From: Vanessa cardui
Lineage: Eukaryota > Arthropoda > Insecta > Lepidoptera > Nymphalidae
Assembly: GCF_905220365.1 (NCBI RefSeq)
Contig: NC_061147.1
Coordinates: forward strand, 9,486,001 to 9,550,000
Direction of reading: 5' to 3'
Length of the DNA stretch: 64,000 nt
The stretch's first letter is position 1. Every line of letters begins with the position of its first letter. A model generated the notes under the pieces. It did no database searches. It was not told where the DNA came from and was given only the letters and a program-made list of their open reading frames with translations. Below are positions 40,579-52,451 of this stretch, one piece after another. Position numbers and translations under genes: made by a program.

Positions 40579-41109
40579 AAATAAAATAAAAATAAAAGCA
40601 TCAAGCTGTACCACGAAAAATATAAATCCAAAATATGGCAAATCAAATTTTACCAGTAAAGGTGACACGTATAAAATCATAGTTATCAGCAAGTCTAAAT
40701 AAAGAATACTATTGTAATTTAGGTCACGCGAATATACGGCTGCAGATATCGTTTTATGGTTTACGAACCCTTCGGCTGTTGACGACCTTTGCTCCTCGCA
40801 GTTTATGGCCTTTCTTATTTCTTCCTGATAGAATAAAATATATATTACGACTTCACGAGATAATTTGAAGATAACGAACATTATTATAATTTATTTATTT
40901 AACTTAACATAAGATCGTTACAAGTTCCAGGGAATCCAGATCCTCGGTATTGATAGTACTAATAAGATAGGAATAGATACTATGATAAGATAGATATACT
41001 AGTCGAGTAGCATTAATTTTAGTACTGTTTATAATATATTGCTGATGGGTAAATAGGCCTCCTGATAGCGTTTTACTACCAAAATCTTTGCAATTATTAT
41101 TATCATCAT

Positions 41110-41365
41110 TATCCTTACATAATATAAAATAAAGTCCTTTACCGCTGTCTGTCCTTATGTATGCTTAGATCTTTAATATTAGACAACGGATTTTGAAGCC
41201 TTTTTTAATAGATAGATTGAATCAACATGAAGGTAATATATGCAATATAAATAGGAGAGAATGACTTAAAAACCTGTGAACATTGTAATACATTCTGCAG
41301 TGTATGCAGTATCAGCATTACAACCGTGCGAAGCGGTGTGGGGGGAAGCCTTATCGCTAGTAAGG
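41110..41365 (+). mobile_element. Helitron-like family I (copy 2 of the duplication)
   Basis: Paralogue of 37,553-37,800, with a shorter G run ('gtgtggggggaagcc') and the same 'atcgctagt' end. Confidence 0.55.
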
Positions 41366-42139
41366 TGTAATATTAATTCCACATATAATTAATGCACTCA
41401 CTTTGAGAGCTAAGATGCTATATCTCTCCAGTAATCCATTCACATCAATACTAAATTGTTTGGCATACAAAATTCTTAAGAGCAGTCGTTTCTAACCCAA
41501 ACTTGATAGGTTATAATTACAATTTGTCGGTGATATGCTGGTGTTTATTTAGTTTTCATATATTTTTATTTCCATGTAAGACATTATTCTCTTAGAGCAG
41601 CAGTTAATTAAAGTTAAGTTCAGAGTCGATCGTAAGCTATTATTACTATAAGTTTGAATGTAATCTATTTATTTAAAAGTAAGTGGTTTATGATAACTTA
41701 AAAAAAATATTAATTTCTGATTAGTTATGTCATAAATATAATCAGCCTTCATTGTTTAAAAACAGTCTGTAATTTATTATAATGCTGTACACCCCTGTTG
41801 CTAAGCTAACATCCCAACCCCACTTCGTTCAAGATTTAATAAAACTAAGGATCGTTTATACAATTTGTTACGGTTGTGTCACAATATATTCACAATAATA
41901 TATGTCTTAAAAGTATAGTGACGATCGCTGTATAAACACAAGTCACGAGAAGTAAGGATAAACTTTATAACACATAGTTTCCGACTTCGCAAAGTCAATA
42001 CATCCTTTCTGGGACACGGTATTCATTTCTCTATACTAAGAGTTCAAAAATATTAAACTTTACCTGTGTCTTTAATTTAAACGTGACGACAAAATATAAG
42101 CCGAATATAAATACTAGATTATAGTTAAGATATATATGT

Positions 42140-42680
42140 ATAACTTAGTGGTAGAGCATAAGTGTGGATAGGTAACATCCACTTATCAAGTATTCTACCA
42201 GCACAGAAGTTTTGTGTAGTAGTCTTCCAGCTAGAAAATGAGTCAGTCAGTGTAACTACAGTAACAGGGAACATAACATCTTAATTCTCAAGGTTGGTGA
42301 TGCATTGGCCATCTAAGGAATGGTTTATATTTCTTACAGTACCATTTCCTATGGGCGTTGACCACTTACCATTAGCTTTCTTATACTTTACCGTATATTG
42401 ATTTTTAGGCGGGATATATATAAAAATGGTGGAAAAGATTTTTTTTTTCATGGAATCGGTTGGCGGACGAGCGTATGGGCCACCTGATGGTAAGTGGTCA
42501 CCATCACCCATAGACAATAACGCTGTAAGAAATATTAACTATTAATATTATATATTGATATTTCTATCAAATATTCAAACCGGAACACAACAATACTGAG
42601 CACTGTTATTTGGCAGTAGAATATCTGAAGAGTGGGTGGTACCTGACGGGCTAGCACAAAGACCTATCACCAAGTAACAA
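42140..42680. repeat. Inverted pair of SINE-B copies (copy 2 of the duplication)
   Basis: Sense degenerate copy 42,140-42,395 and antisense copy 42,440-42,680. The antisense member has lost ~105 bp compared with copy 1. Confidence 0.72.
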
Positions 42681-43081
42681 AGAATAAAATATACTTTCCG
42701 AAAGTACTGTAATATGACGATTTGATAGTGCTTTTATGAGCATACTTGATTAAATAACATAGAAAGCTATCTCTGCAATAATGGTAATGAATTTATTGAT
42801 ACATTTTGCAATATTTACTAACATAGGATTATCAATTTATGGCAATTTGATCGTTAATTGCACGATTGCACAATTGTGTACGCATGACTGTGCTTTATTT
42901 GCTTGTGTGCAATACTTATTTACGTATGTGTGTATGGGGGTACGCGGCCTAATGCCTGTTTAATTTGTTTGTATGTAAGATATTTATTGATATTTATATT
43001 CGTTTATGGATCGATTTATCCTTTGTTTAATTAGAATATATTAATATAAATACGTGTAGGTTTGAGTTAACCGTGTATAAT

Positions 43082-43365
43082 GGAGCCGATATGGTCCAGC
43101 GGTAAGAACGCGTGCATCTTAACCGATGATTCCGGGTTCAAACCCAGGCAAGCACCACTGAGAATTCATGTGCTTAATTTGTGTTTATATTTCATCTTGT
43201 GCTTAGACGAAATCTGCATGCGTTCTGTACCACAAATACCCAGACCCAAGACAACATAGAAAAGTAATGAACTTTTTCTGCAACGACTCGGCCGGGAATC
43301 GTACCCGGGAGTAGCGTACTTATGAAAACCGATGTACACACTACTCGACCATGGAGGTCGTTCTT
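43082..43365. repeat. SINE-A head joined to antisense SINE-F
   Basis: SINE-A sense (43,082-43,226) keeps its head and first body block and stops at 'aaatctgcatgcgttctg'. SINE-F antisense (43,228-43,365) begins in mid-body ('taccacaaatacccagaccc') and ends with its complete head. The junction has no SINE-F tail. Confidence 0.75.
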
Positions 43366-43439
43366 TAAGATATGTTATTATATATTAATTTAAGTGAGTC
43401 ATGTCTAGGCTATTTTTTTATATATGCTCAAATTAATTT

Positions 43440-43560
43440 GCAAAATATAATAATAATAATAATAATAATAAAGATTTATTGGTCAAGTTGCACTACAACA
43501 CAATAACAATCTTATTCACATATAAAAACAGTATAAAAAACACAATAAATAAAAAAAAAA
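43440..43560 (-). repeat. LINE 3' end with (TTA)n tail
   Basis: On the minus strand, 'tgtagtgcaacttgaccaat' leads into 'aaatctttattattattatt', a typical non-LTR terminus. No coding part attached. Confidence 0.5.
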
Positions 43561-43595
43561 TAAAAAATATACTTGGTTATTTGCAGGGAAATTAC

Positions 43596-43898
43596 GAGTC
43601 GAGATGGCCCAGTGGTTAGAACGCGTGTATCTTAACCGATGATTGCGGGTTCAAACCCAGGCAAGCACCGCTGATATTCATGTGCTTAATCTGTCTTTAC
43701 AATTCACCTCATACTCAGTGGTGAAGGAAAACATCGCGAGGAAACCTGCTTGTGACAAATTTCATAGAAATTCTGCCACATGTGTATTCCACCAACCCGC
43801 ATTGGAACAGCGTGATGGAATATGGGCCGAACCTTCTCCTCAAAGGGAGAGGAGGCCTTTAGCCCAGCAGTGGGGATTTACAGGCTGTTGTTGTTGTG
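43596..43898 (+). repeat. SINE-A, full length
   Basis: Complete copy with (GTT)-type tail; minor changes ('gtgtatcttaacc'). Confidence 0.9.
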
Positions 43899-44477
43899 GT
43901 TTACGATGGTTTTCTTGCCCACTAAAAATCAATTTATGCACGAATCAAAGAGCTACGGTATTATGTTGACATAACTCGAGAACCATCGCGATGTGTTGTC
44001 AATACTGTTAACAGTAAATCGCAAATAACTCACAGTTAATTGACTATTCTTTGATCTCTTTCTAACTAAGGAGCGTAAATAGAAACGAGTATTCCTGAGT
44101 AAACACGTAACTCCCCTCGCGACCTCACTCGAATCTGAATTTACTTCCCCGTGTGTTTCCATTGCTCTCATAATATATGTCAGCCCTTGATTCCGCTCTA
44201 TGTTTAAACATATATATAATATTTCATCTGTCTGTAATAAATATTGATTATTATAAATAAAGTAATATATATATATAAGTAGAATTTACATTTGAAACCG
44301 ATGGTAGTTTTACTCGTATATTTAACTCAATACTGTAATTTGATAATTTATTATGCTTATATGAGCTTACAAACAGACTGATAGTAGATAGTTTTTCGAT
44401 TTAAAGTCTATTGATAGTGGGTAGGGTGGTATGAATAAGATACATATACAATTATGTATCTTATTAATTTGACAAAA
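43899..44477. other. Unassigned stretch
   Basis: No recognised gene or repeat. A minus frame at 43,953-44,171 has no domain. Confidence 0.35.
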
Positions 44478-44632
44478 AAAAGAGACCCACTGAATTTCTT
44501 TCGCCGGTTCTTCTCAGGTCAGGGTGTTCCTTTTTCCGAGCCGGTGGTAGTGTTTAACTTGACCATCTACAAATAAGTATAACGCTTCTATGTTGAATAA
44601 AGGAATTTGAGTTTAAGTTTGAGTACCTAGTT
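44478..44632 (+). repeat. Family H (LINE 3' tail-like)
   Basis: 'aatttctttcgccggttctt', 'ccgagccggtggtagtg', 'tgaataaaggaatttgag'. Parallel in layout to family C but distinct. Confidence 0.5.
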
Positions 44633-45009
44633 TCTGAATTCTTCGAAATGTTCCAAAATCCAAAGATTATTGGAGTGGGTAAGACATAATAAAAATAGAG
44701 ATTATTTTTAATTTGTTCCGTGATAGAACCCGATTTCTAAATCCAGGGATTTGTTTTTCAAAAGGTAAATAATATTTTAATGTCTTCATATTTTGATATA
44801 AAAATACCCCTACCAACAAACGTTATCTGTACCTTATCCAATCATATAAAAATATTTTACAATTGTAGAGTAGTAGAGAGTAGAGTAGGCTTAAAAGTAA
44901 TTCATAACTTTTATATCTTTAAGTTTTAATTGTTTTAATTCTAAATTAAAACTTTTCTCTATCACAGCTTCCAGAGGTCAAAATAGCGTCAATAGGTCAT
45001 TCACAAAAT
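44633..45009. other. Unassigned stretch
   Basis: Nothing recognisable. Confidence 0.3.
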
Positions 45010-45190
45010 GTCAAGAGTTCAAGCTTGCTTCAAATCTTGACACAGGAAACGGTCAACCACTAAAACAAATTTGATACCCATCAAATTTGGTTCAATGGTT
45101 TGGCTGAAAGGGGTCACAGACAGACATATATACACTTATAGTACATACAGAGTTACTTTTGCATTTATAATATTAGTGTGGATATCCTGA
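45010..45190 (-). repeat. Family E2 repeat, degenerate
   Basis: 'atcaaatttggttcaatggt', 'cacagacagacat', 'agagttacttttgcattt' in the usual order. Confidence 0.5.
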
Positions 45191-45394
45191 TATAATGTTA
45201 TGTGACAGCCTCTATTAAAAATATTTCTAACTTAGATAATGTATATAGATAAGATACATATGATTTACAGTGACTAATTCCGTTGGTTGAAGCTGGCCTC
45301 GTGTATTTTACGATATTATAAAAACATTATTGTTAAAATAAGTAGCACGGCTGCATGATTGTAACTAAGTAATGATAAAAGCAAAGTAAAGTAA

Positions 45395-45660
45395 AGTAAC
45401 AGCCTGTAAATTTCCCACTGCTGTGATAAGGCCTCCTCTTCCATTAAGGAGAGGGTTTGGAACATATTCCACCACGCTGTTCCAATGCGGGTTGGTGAAA
45501 TGCACATCTGGCAGAATTTAGATGAAATTAGACACATGCAGGTTTCCTCACGAAGTTTTCCTTCACCGCCGAGCACGATACAGCGGTGCTTGTCTGGGTT
45601 TGAACCCGCAGTCATCGGTTAAGATGCACGCGTTCTAACCACTGGGCCATCTCAGCTCGA
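45395..45660 (-). repeat. SINE-A, near full length
   Basis: Antisense copy, missing ~40 bp between 'gagcacga' and 'cagcggtgcttgtctggg'. Head intact at right. Confidence 0.87.
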
Positions 45661-46157
45661 TGATTTAATTATTTGGGCATAATGATAATGCACAAATAAT
45701 TTCTTGGAAAATTTTCTCCGTGTTATGTTTATGTTAAGAAACATTATAGATAATGGATACAGAGTGTGAACGCATTATTCATCGAAGTGCGACAGAGTTG
45801 CACTTGGCGCGAACGGTAGGCAACCTTTGATACACATTTGGAGCACTATAACCCTTATGTCACTCGAAATAGGGATCACGATTGATTGTTCGTGGTATTG
45901 GGTACATTCACACGCGCCAAACTAGCAAATGAAGTGGCGTTTGTTTTGGGAATACAGCTATTGGCGTTTGGCATCCGGCTTGACGCTGTTTTATCGCCGG
46001 AACGTTTTTGTTCAGCGATAATCCTTCAAAGTTACACTTGTTTATGTGCTTGGTTAATAATTTGTCTGAAATGTTATATTAATGAGTTGTATTAGAACTC
46101 ATTATACTTTGAGACAATCTTTATAAAGTTAAAGCTAGATCATAGATAATTTAGGTT
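45661..46157. other. Unassigned stretch
   Basis: 45,760-46,050 is somewhat GC-richer ('gcgcgaacggtaggcaacc', 'aagtggcgtttgttttggg'). A 69-residue plus frame at 45,886 shows no domain. No assignment. Confidence 0.3.
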
Positions 46158-46385
46158 TTACTAAGTGGTAGGGCTTTATGTTAGCCCGTCTGGCTAGATA
46201 CCATCCACTCATTAGACTACAGTACTGTTGTGTTCCGGTTTAAAAGGTAAGTGAGCCAGTGTAACTACAGGCACAAAAGGATACATCATCTTAGTTCCCA
46301 AGATTGGTGGCGCATTGGTGATGTGTGGAGGAGTGGTTAATATTTCTAATAGCGCCAAGGTCTATGGGCACCATCATCACCCTAT
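46158..46385 (+). repeat. SINE-B, degenerate
   Basis: 'aagtggtagggctttatg', 'tgagccagtgtaactacag', 'ttagttcccaagattggtgg' in order. Confidence 0.65.
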
Positions 46386-46827
46386 ATCCAATATAATTTT
46401 ATATAATTTTAGTTTATTTACCTTATAGTGTAACAATTAAATACGTCAAAGACTATGTATCCAATTTTCCTGTAATTGCTTACTACCTATTAGTGACTGT
46501 TATTTACCAATTAAAATAATTATAATTTAGTTTTAGGGAAACTGGTGAGTGGTATCTACCCAATTCCTCAAAGTCCTGGTACGAATGTGTAATAATTTAT
46601 CGATCGTATATTTCGATTTACACGTTCGCTGCAGCATCATCATTATTTATTTTTTTCATCCCGGTACGAGGCGTTTAAGACCTCGTATGAAAACTATCAT
46701 AATATAGTTTAAGAAAGAAAACTCGATGTGATATGATCGAAATTTATTTCTTCAGTACGGTACATGGTCAAGGAGATTCACCATTGGTATCATATAATTT
46801 TATATATTTATTACTTTCCTGAAAAAA
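46386..46827. other. Unassigned stretch
   Basis: Nothing recognisable. Confidence 0.3.
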
Positions 46828-47106
46828 GAGTCGAGATGGCCCAGTGGTTAGAACGCGTGCATCTGAACCCAGGCAAGCACCGCTGATTCATGTGCTTAAT
46901 TTGTTTTTATAATTCATCTTGTGCTCAGCGGTGAAGGAAAACATCGTAAGGAAACCTGCATGTGACAAATTTCATAAAAATTCTGCCACATGTGTATTCC
47001 ACCAATCCGCATTGGAACAGCGTGGTGGAATATGTTCCAAACCTTCTCCTCAAAGGGAGAGGAGGCCTTTAGCCCAGCAGTGGGAATTTACAAGCTGTTG
47101 TTGTTT
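46828..47106 (+). repeat. SINE-A with deletion in the tRNA-like head
   Basis: The A-box-like half is present, but 'taaccgatgattgcgggttc' is deleted ('gcatctgaacccaggcaag'), removing most of the B box. The body is well kept. Such a copy probably cannot be transcribed by Pol III. Confidence 0.88.
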
Positions 47107-47335
47107 TCACGTTCCTATAATATATCAAATAGACGTTACGGTCTCCGCACGACAGGGAAGTCTATGTTTTTCTTAGCCGCACCGTTAGGGAGACATACGA
47201 GGAGCATTAGATCTCGCTCGACATTGAACGTTTTAATAGATTTATCTGTTGTACATAGCCCAACGCTATTCATTTAGATACCAAACACGTCAATCTTAAC
47301 GGTAGACTATGGTTTAACATACAAATAAAAATAAT
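47107..47335. other. Unassigned stretch
   Basis: Nothing recognisable. Confidence 0.3.
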
Positions 47336-47915
47336 AACTTTCTTGCCAGTTCTTTTCGGTAGAATCTACTTTCCAAACCGGTGGTAGCTTCACTTCATTG
47401 TTAAATGACGATTCAAAACTGCTTGTAAAAGCCTACTTGAATAGGCTATTTGACAATCTGAAAGTAAAGTGTCAATTATTGTAATCAGTGTAAATTGTGA
47501 GCTCAAAAATGGTTAGTTATTAACAAAAATTGAAACTAATACTCAATTTATTCAAAAAAAAATGCATTTTTTTAAACGTTTGTCACGTGACACAAAACGC
47601 TCCTGATTGGCCGGGCTTATGATGAAGTCACTTGATTGTAAACCTTGCTTTCCTACTATATGTACCACAGATTAAAATAAAGCAAAGTGACGTCACCGAC
47701 CCCATCGAGCGCCATATTGTCCAAGTAGCGTTTTCACGCGTTATTTAAATATGGAATTTTTAATACGATATTTTACGGCAAATAATATGTACTAGAAATA
47801 AAAAAATTAACTTTTACTGGGTTCCTTAACCCTAACTAAATAATATAAAATTGATTTTAAAAACCAGTCAAATACCCTATTAAGTTTATTTTGATTTGAT
47901 TTGACTTGAAATCTT
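47336..47915 (+). repeat. LINE-C 3' UTR split by a TIR element
   Basis: The family C block runs from 'ttcttgccagttcttttcgg' to 'gcctacttgaata' (47,443) and continues at ~47,880 with 'taagtttattttgatttgat'. In intact copies these are adjacent. Confidence 0.82.
47444..47877. mobile_element. Non-autonomous TIR element (MITE), 434 bp
   Basis: Starts GGCTATTTGAC and ends GTCAAATACCC, inverted repeats of 11 bp with one mismatch. It sits between the two halves of a LINE-C tail and is flanked by TA on both sides (a TA target duplication would fit a Tc1/mariner-type or similar element). No ORF of note. Superfamily not assignable by eye. Confidence 0.72.
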
Positions 47916-48354
47916 TCAGACGATACTGAAGTAAGTCTTTCCTCTAGAAAACCAAACTAAATATAATAAAATAATCATCACATCTTCCTTTTGCCCAGCT
48001 ATTGGACATGTGGGCATTTAATTGTCAATTTCGTGAAGCAATTGAAATTCAATAATTTGGAAAATTTTCTCGTAAATATACGCTTAAATTTCATCTACTT
48101 TACCTTTTGAATCTTTATTATTCATGATATGAATGTTTCTGAGAACGGAATCCAATATATGGCGACCGAATTTCAACAGAAACCTTTCCGATGCGCCCGA
48201 ATTAATCTACAATGTTATTGGTTCCGCAGTGCATTATGAATTCATAACTTGAGAGGACCTAAAGGTATATACAAAATTATCTTCAGCAAATATCAATTCC
48301 GTAACTAATGTTTTCTTTGACCCTTTTTAATGGGGATTGGTGTTTTTTTCTGTA
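47916..48354. other. Unassigned stretch
   Basis: Nothing recognisable. Confidence 0.3.
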
Positions 48355-48510
48355 ATTATTAAATCTACCTATAATAATAGTAACTGTCTGTATATCTGTC
48401 GCTCTTTCGCAACCCAACCAATGAATCGAATTTGATGAAATTTGGTGTAAAGCAAACTTGAACTTCAAGAAAGGCCATAGATATTTTTTACCTAACACAT
48501 GACAACTTTT
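48355..48510 (+). repeat. Family E2 repeat, opposite orientation to the others
   Basis: 'ctgtctgtatatctgtcgct', 'gaatttgatgaaatttggt', 'agaaaggccatagatatttt', 'cctaacacatgac'. Confidence 0.5.
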
Positions 48511-48767
48511 TTAAGTAAATTAAAAGCTGGTAAATGTCCAGAATGTAAAGTTCTAATCTTAAATAGGTTTGGAGGTTATATCATCGTTTGCCGAGTGCAG
48601 CTTTTTTCGAGTCTATCTTTCACTGCTGAATTATAAACAGGAAATACTCACTTAAGTGGTTAATTAGAAGAAGATGAATAAAAACTTTTTTTTTACTTTT
48701 CACAAACCAATTACGTAAATAATGAAGTACTCGGAACGCGTTACATGGGATGACTCACAGTAAGAAC

Positions 48768-48990
48768 CTTTAAATTTCCCCCTGCTGACCTCCTAACCTA
48801 ACTTAACTCCTCTCCCCTTGAGGAGAAGGTTTTAGAGCATATTTCACGTTGCGTCTTCGATGGCGGTTTATGGATACACATGTGGCAGAATTGTGGTGGT
48901 ACATTTGCCATGCAAAGAGTAATTATCACCTACCATCAAGTGCCCCATTTGTCCGTCCACTTACACATTCTATAATTAAAAAAAATAATT
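48768..48990. repeat. SINE-A and SINE-B scraps joined
   Basis: 48,768-48,895 is a worn antisense SINE-A body ('ccttgaggagaaggtttta', 'acacatgtggcagaattg'). 48,905-48,985 is SINE-B 3' end ('taccatcaagtgccccattt' plus A-rich tail). Confidence 0.5.
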
Positions 48991-49404
48991 CAAAGATATC
49001 CAGATTAGATCGACTCATGCATTTATCTCAGGACATCTGTATATGAAGCATCGTAGGTTAACCAGTACACTATCAGAGCAGTAATTTCTTAGAATTAGAA
49101 ATGTAATATAACTTAAGCTCTTCAACTATAACATTTACGAGTTCCACAGAAATATGCAGTTATATGAACAGAATAGAGTAAGTAAAACTAAGGTTGGTAA
49201 GAGTTTACAAGTCAACTAAACTCATTCAACTTAACTCAAGGCCAACAATACAGTTATAATTTGGACTAGGATTTGATTATCAGTTAGTAAAAAGTGATTT
49301 TTTTAATATTACAAACAGACACTCTAATTTTATTACCAATTTGTGTATACGTAAATATTTTACCACTAAAGAGCAGTTTCTGGTATTGTTGTGTTCCGGC
49401 TTAA
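48991..49404. other. Unassigned stretch
   Basis: 49,300-49,330 carries the family E end block 'acagacactctaattttatt'. Otherwise nothing. Confidence 0.3.
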
Positions 49405-49510
49405 ATGAGCAGGAGGCTCACCTGATGGTAAAAGACTACCACCGCCCTTAGATATCCGCAACACCGGGGGCTTGCAGACGCATTTCCCAAGTCGTATTAG
49501 CTCGGAAAAA
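49405..49510 (-). repeat. SINE-G fragment
   Basis: 'gagcaggaggctcacctgat', 'actaccaccgcccttagat', 'gggggcttgcagacgc'. Confidence 0.65.
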
Positions 49511-49642
49511 ACCTCCAAAAGGCAAAAAATGCCTTACAAATCACGATGCTGTAGTTGAAACTTAGAATTTTGACGAGATGTCCGAAGGTGAATAGCCGAG
49601 ATTAATCCAAATAATTCCTCAGAATAATTTTACACCTTTTAA

Positions 49643-50325
49643 AGCGACTTCAAAAAAAGGAGTGTTCTCAATTCGACTCGTATATATATTTGTTTGTTCG
49701 CCGATTACTTCGCCATGATTTTTTTTTTAGTTAGAAAGAAGATACTCCTGAAATGGTACCATGTGATCCTGGAGAAATCGAGGGGAACCCTCAAATTTTA
49801 TAGGCGAACATATACATATTTTCTGAAGTTATATTGGCATTTGCGTCTGGCAATCATAATTTTATACTGCTGAGCTGATGATGGAAGGTGTAAGTCCTCA
49901 ATTACTAGGAGTTAGGAAATAGTTCTTTCAATATTAATAAATGGATATATACTCCTTTTCGTGGCTTTTATGAAGAGAAGTACAGATTCACTAAACATTT
50001 CTTTTGTTATAAATATATTTATTATAAATAATAACTATTTGGTATATCATGCTCCTGAAGTGGTTCCATATAAGTTTCATCGAAATAGGTTCAGCGCGTT
50101 TTGAAAAATTCAACAAATAACCATTTGTTAAATAACGGCTTTTAATTTCTATGTTGAGAAAATAACACTAACAAGAGTAAATTAAATATTTTTTCTAAAA
50201 AATAACACCGACTTCAAAGTGATCACCAAAATGTAATAAAATCATTTGATTTAAACTTTAAACAAAAATCAAATTATTTTATTTCTTTTTGGCGATCACA
50301 TTGAAGTCGGTGTTATTTTTACGAA
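49643..50325. mobile_element. J-related element with hairpin end
   Basis: Opens 'gcgacttcaaaaaaaggag' and includes 'tgaaatggtaccatgtgatc' and 'gaaataggttcagcgcg'. It ends in a 125-bp foldback (arms at 50,197-50,227 and 50,291-50,320, each with 'aataacaccgacttcaa' or its inverse, ~3 mismatches). Related by terminus to J, otherwise distinct. Confidence 0.45.
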
Positions 50326-50394
50326 CAAATTAACTCCTTTATATACATTATTATAAAAAAAAAAATTCAGTCACAAGTATCATAAATAAAAATT

Positions 50395-51096
50395 TTGACA
50401 AAAAGAAAAACCGACTTCAAATAAAACACTATTTTAAAACAAATGAATATGCACGAAAAAGTAATAAAAATAATTGCGTATTCAACATATTTTTTAGAGT
50501 CTTCCTAAGTTAAATGAAATGAAAAATATTAGACTACTTAAAAGTCGATTAACGATTATATCATGTAGTTATAATTATTGGTATATTTGGAGCCGGTGTC
50601 AGCCACGGTGCCCTTGCCCCAACAATCAAAAGAAAGAAGCGATACGAGCCCCTTGATTGTGTGAAAGGTAATTTGTAAAAAACATATTTGTTAAAGTATT
50701 CTCGTATTGTTTTTTGATAGATATACTGTAGGGTTTTATTGGCTGACACCGACTCCAAATATAACAATAATTATAACTTTCACCAAATTACCCTTGAAGT
50801 ATATGTTTTATAATAAAAAAAGAATTATCAAAATTGGTTAACGCGATTTTCAGTTATTCACCTATTTGTCGCGCATATACATAATGCAAATTTAAGACTT
50901 ATGTCATTTTCATATAGATACCATCATCGGAAAAAAATAAAAAAAAAATGGGACCCCACGGGAAGCACTACCTTTCAAACAAAAAAAAAATTATCAAATC
51001 GGTCCACCCAGTGAAAAGTTATGAGGTAACAAACATAAAAAAAAAAAAAATACAGACGAATTGATAACCTCCTCCTTTTGGAAGTCGGTTGAAAAT
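50395..51096 (-). mobile_element. Element J3, internally deleted
   Basis: The left end 'aaaaaccgacttcaaataaa' carries a full foldback arm, loop and ~35 bp of the second arm. Then the sequence jumps to 'tttcaccaaattacccttg' and the block ending 'ttttggaagtcggttg' at 51,096. Compared with J1 it lacks the family I insert and the middle ~800 bp. Both outermost 'ccgacttc/gaagtcgg' ends remain. Confidence 0.68.
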
Positions 51097-52451
51097 GTCC
51101 GGTCATATGTCTTGTACGGTGATTTAAACTAAAATTCAATTGCGTGATATGTACAATACTGTACACAAAATAACAAAAAAAGAAGCATTAATCTATTATT
51201 TCTAGGAAATTATACGTTTATGAACACGGCTACGATTTAACGTACGAATGCGAATTGTGAATTTATTCACGATTTTTTAACAGGAAATGTTCTCAAAATT
51301 GTTATATCCATTAAGCCCAAGAGCAAACCGTTTATGATGATGAGAGTAGCTCCACCGATTCTAACTGCTTTATTGCGATCGCTTCGACCCTTCGTAAACG
51401 CCACTCAATAGATTTTAGGGTCTTATTTACAAATACAGTCTTAGATTTCGCTCAAGGCTCGACTGGATTTAAATAAATATCGCTATTTAAGGTTCTGTGT
51501 CTTATTTGACCATCTATTGATTAACAATTGCATTTGATAATAGATAAGCGAGGATTAAGGTTGTGTTTTGATCATAAAGTGGAATTCGAAACATCTGACT
51601 ATAAGTTTAAAACTAAACTGTTAGTAGGTTTTTGTCTATTTGGGTAGGTCCCACTGGTTTTATATTCTACCTTCAAAATAACAGTAATTAAGAGTGTTAT
51701 GTTCGAATTTTATTAATTAATTATCGGTTAAGATGCACGCGTTCTTACTACGGAGCAATATCAGTTCTTTACTTCACTTTGCTAATTTTGCTAACTATTT
51801 TGGCAACTCAAGTTTCGATAAGTAAAAATATCTTTTATTCCTGTGTAAACTATGAAATGTATGCAAGAATGATAATGTTTCCAAATAAATCTGCTATTTT
51901 CACGTCTTTATATAAACAAAACTGCAATAAATAAGATTCAGATCAAACCCTTAAAAATGTCAAGGCAATAAAGAATATTATATTTCGAAATTTATTCAAA
52001 GAAATCTCACGAGAGAAATCATAAGTTAAAGTAAGGTAACAATTGCGATCGTATTGAGGTTTCTCGTTAAAAGTTTTTATATTCAGGGTCCCAAGTGTTA
52101 AGTTCCTCTCTGGTTTAATGAAGTCTTGACGCAACAAGTCCAGTGATATTGAAACCGAGTCGTTATTTATTGAAGACTGAGATGATTGAGATCTTGTAAA
52201 TCTCAATATTCTTTAAAAAATTATGGAAATAAAATCGTAGTCAATAAAGTCGACCTTGATTTTCGATGAAGTCTGAAAACACTTCAAATTCTTTACATAT
52301 TTAAGCGGCGGCTTCAATTTTGTTACTAATTTTACGACTCCTTTAAATAACTTTTGAGTTAATTTCTATAACAATGTTTTCGATTTGGTATTACTTAACA
52401 AAATAAATTGTAATTAAAATAATAGTCTGTTAATGATCTTGCAATTATTTT
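51097..52451. other. Unassigned AT-rich stretch
   Basis: A scrap of antisense SINE-A head ('tcggttaagatgcacgcgtt', 51,724-51,745) is the only recognisable item. An 87-residue minus frame at 51,943-52,206 has no domain. Confidence 0.35.

Larger units (their letters stand above)
39593..42900 (+). repeat. Tandem segmental duplication, copy 2 (~3.31 kb)
   Basis: Direct repeat of 35,793-39,430. Both copies end at '..tgactgtgctttatt', after which the flanks differ. Lacks SINE-F. Lacks the 'ctttacatcgtcaatgtgcc...cactcaccctt' part of the antisense SINE-B (at 42,570). Confidence 0.92.

Noticed and set aside
36751..40881. Two 106-residue minus-strand ORFs (36,751-37,071 and 40,561-40,881) that look like a conserved small protein
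   Set aside because: They are the two copies of the tandem duplication. The three differences noticed between them each change an amino acid, so there is no sign of protein-level selection, and the sequence is low-complexity and AT-rich.
45886..46095. 69-residue ORF in a GC-richer patch
   Set aside because: No domain or repeat similarity seen, and its length is within chance expectation.
43643..47176. Recurring ORFs containing KENI.RKPACDKFHRNSA.CVFHQPALEQ (43,643; 35,589; 46,919; 59,720)
   Set aside because: They are translations of the SINE-A body, which is non-coding; recurrence reflects SINE copies.
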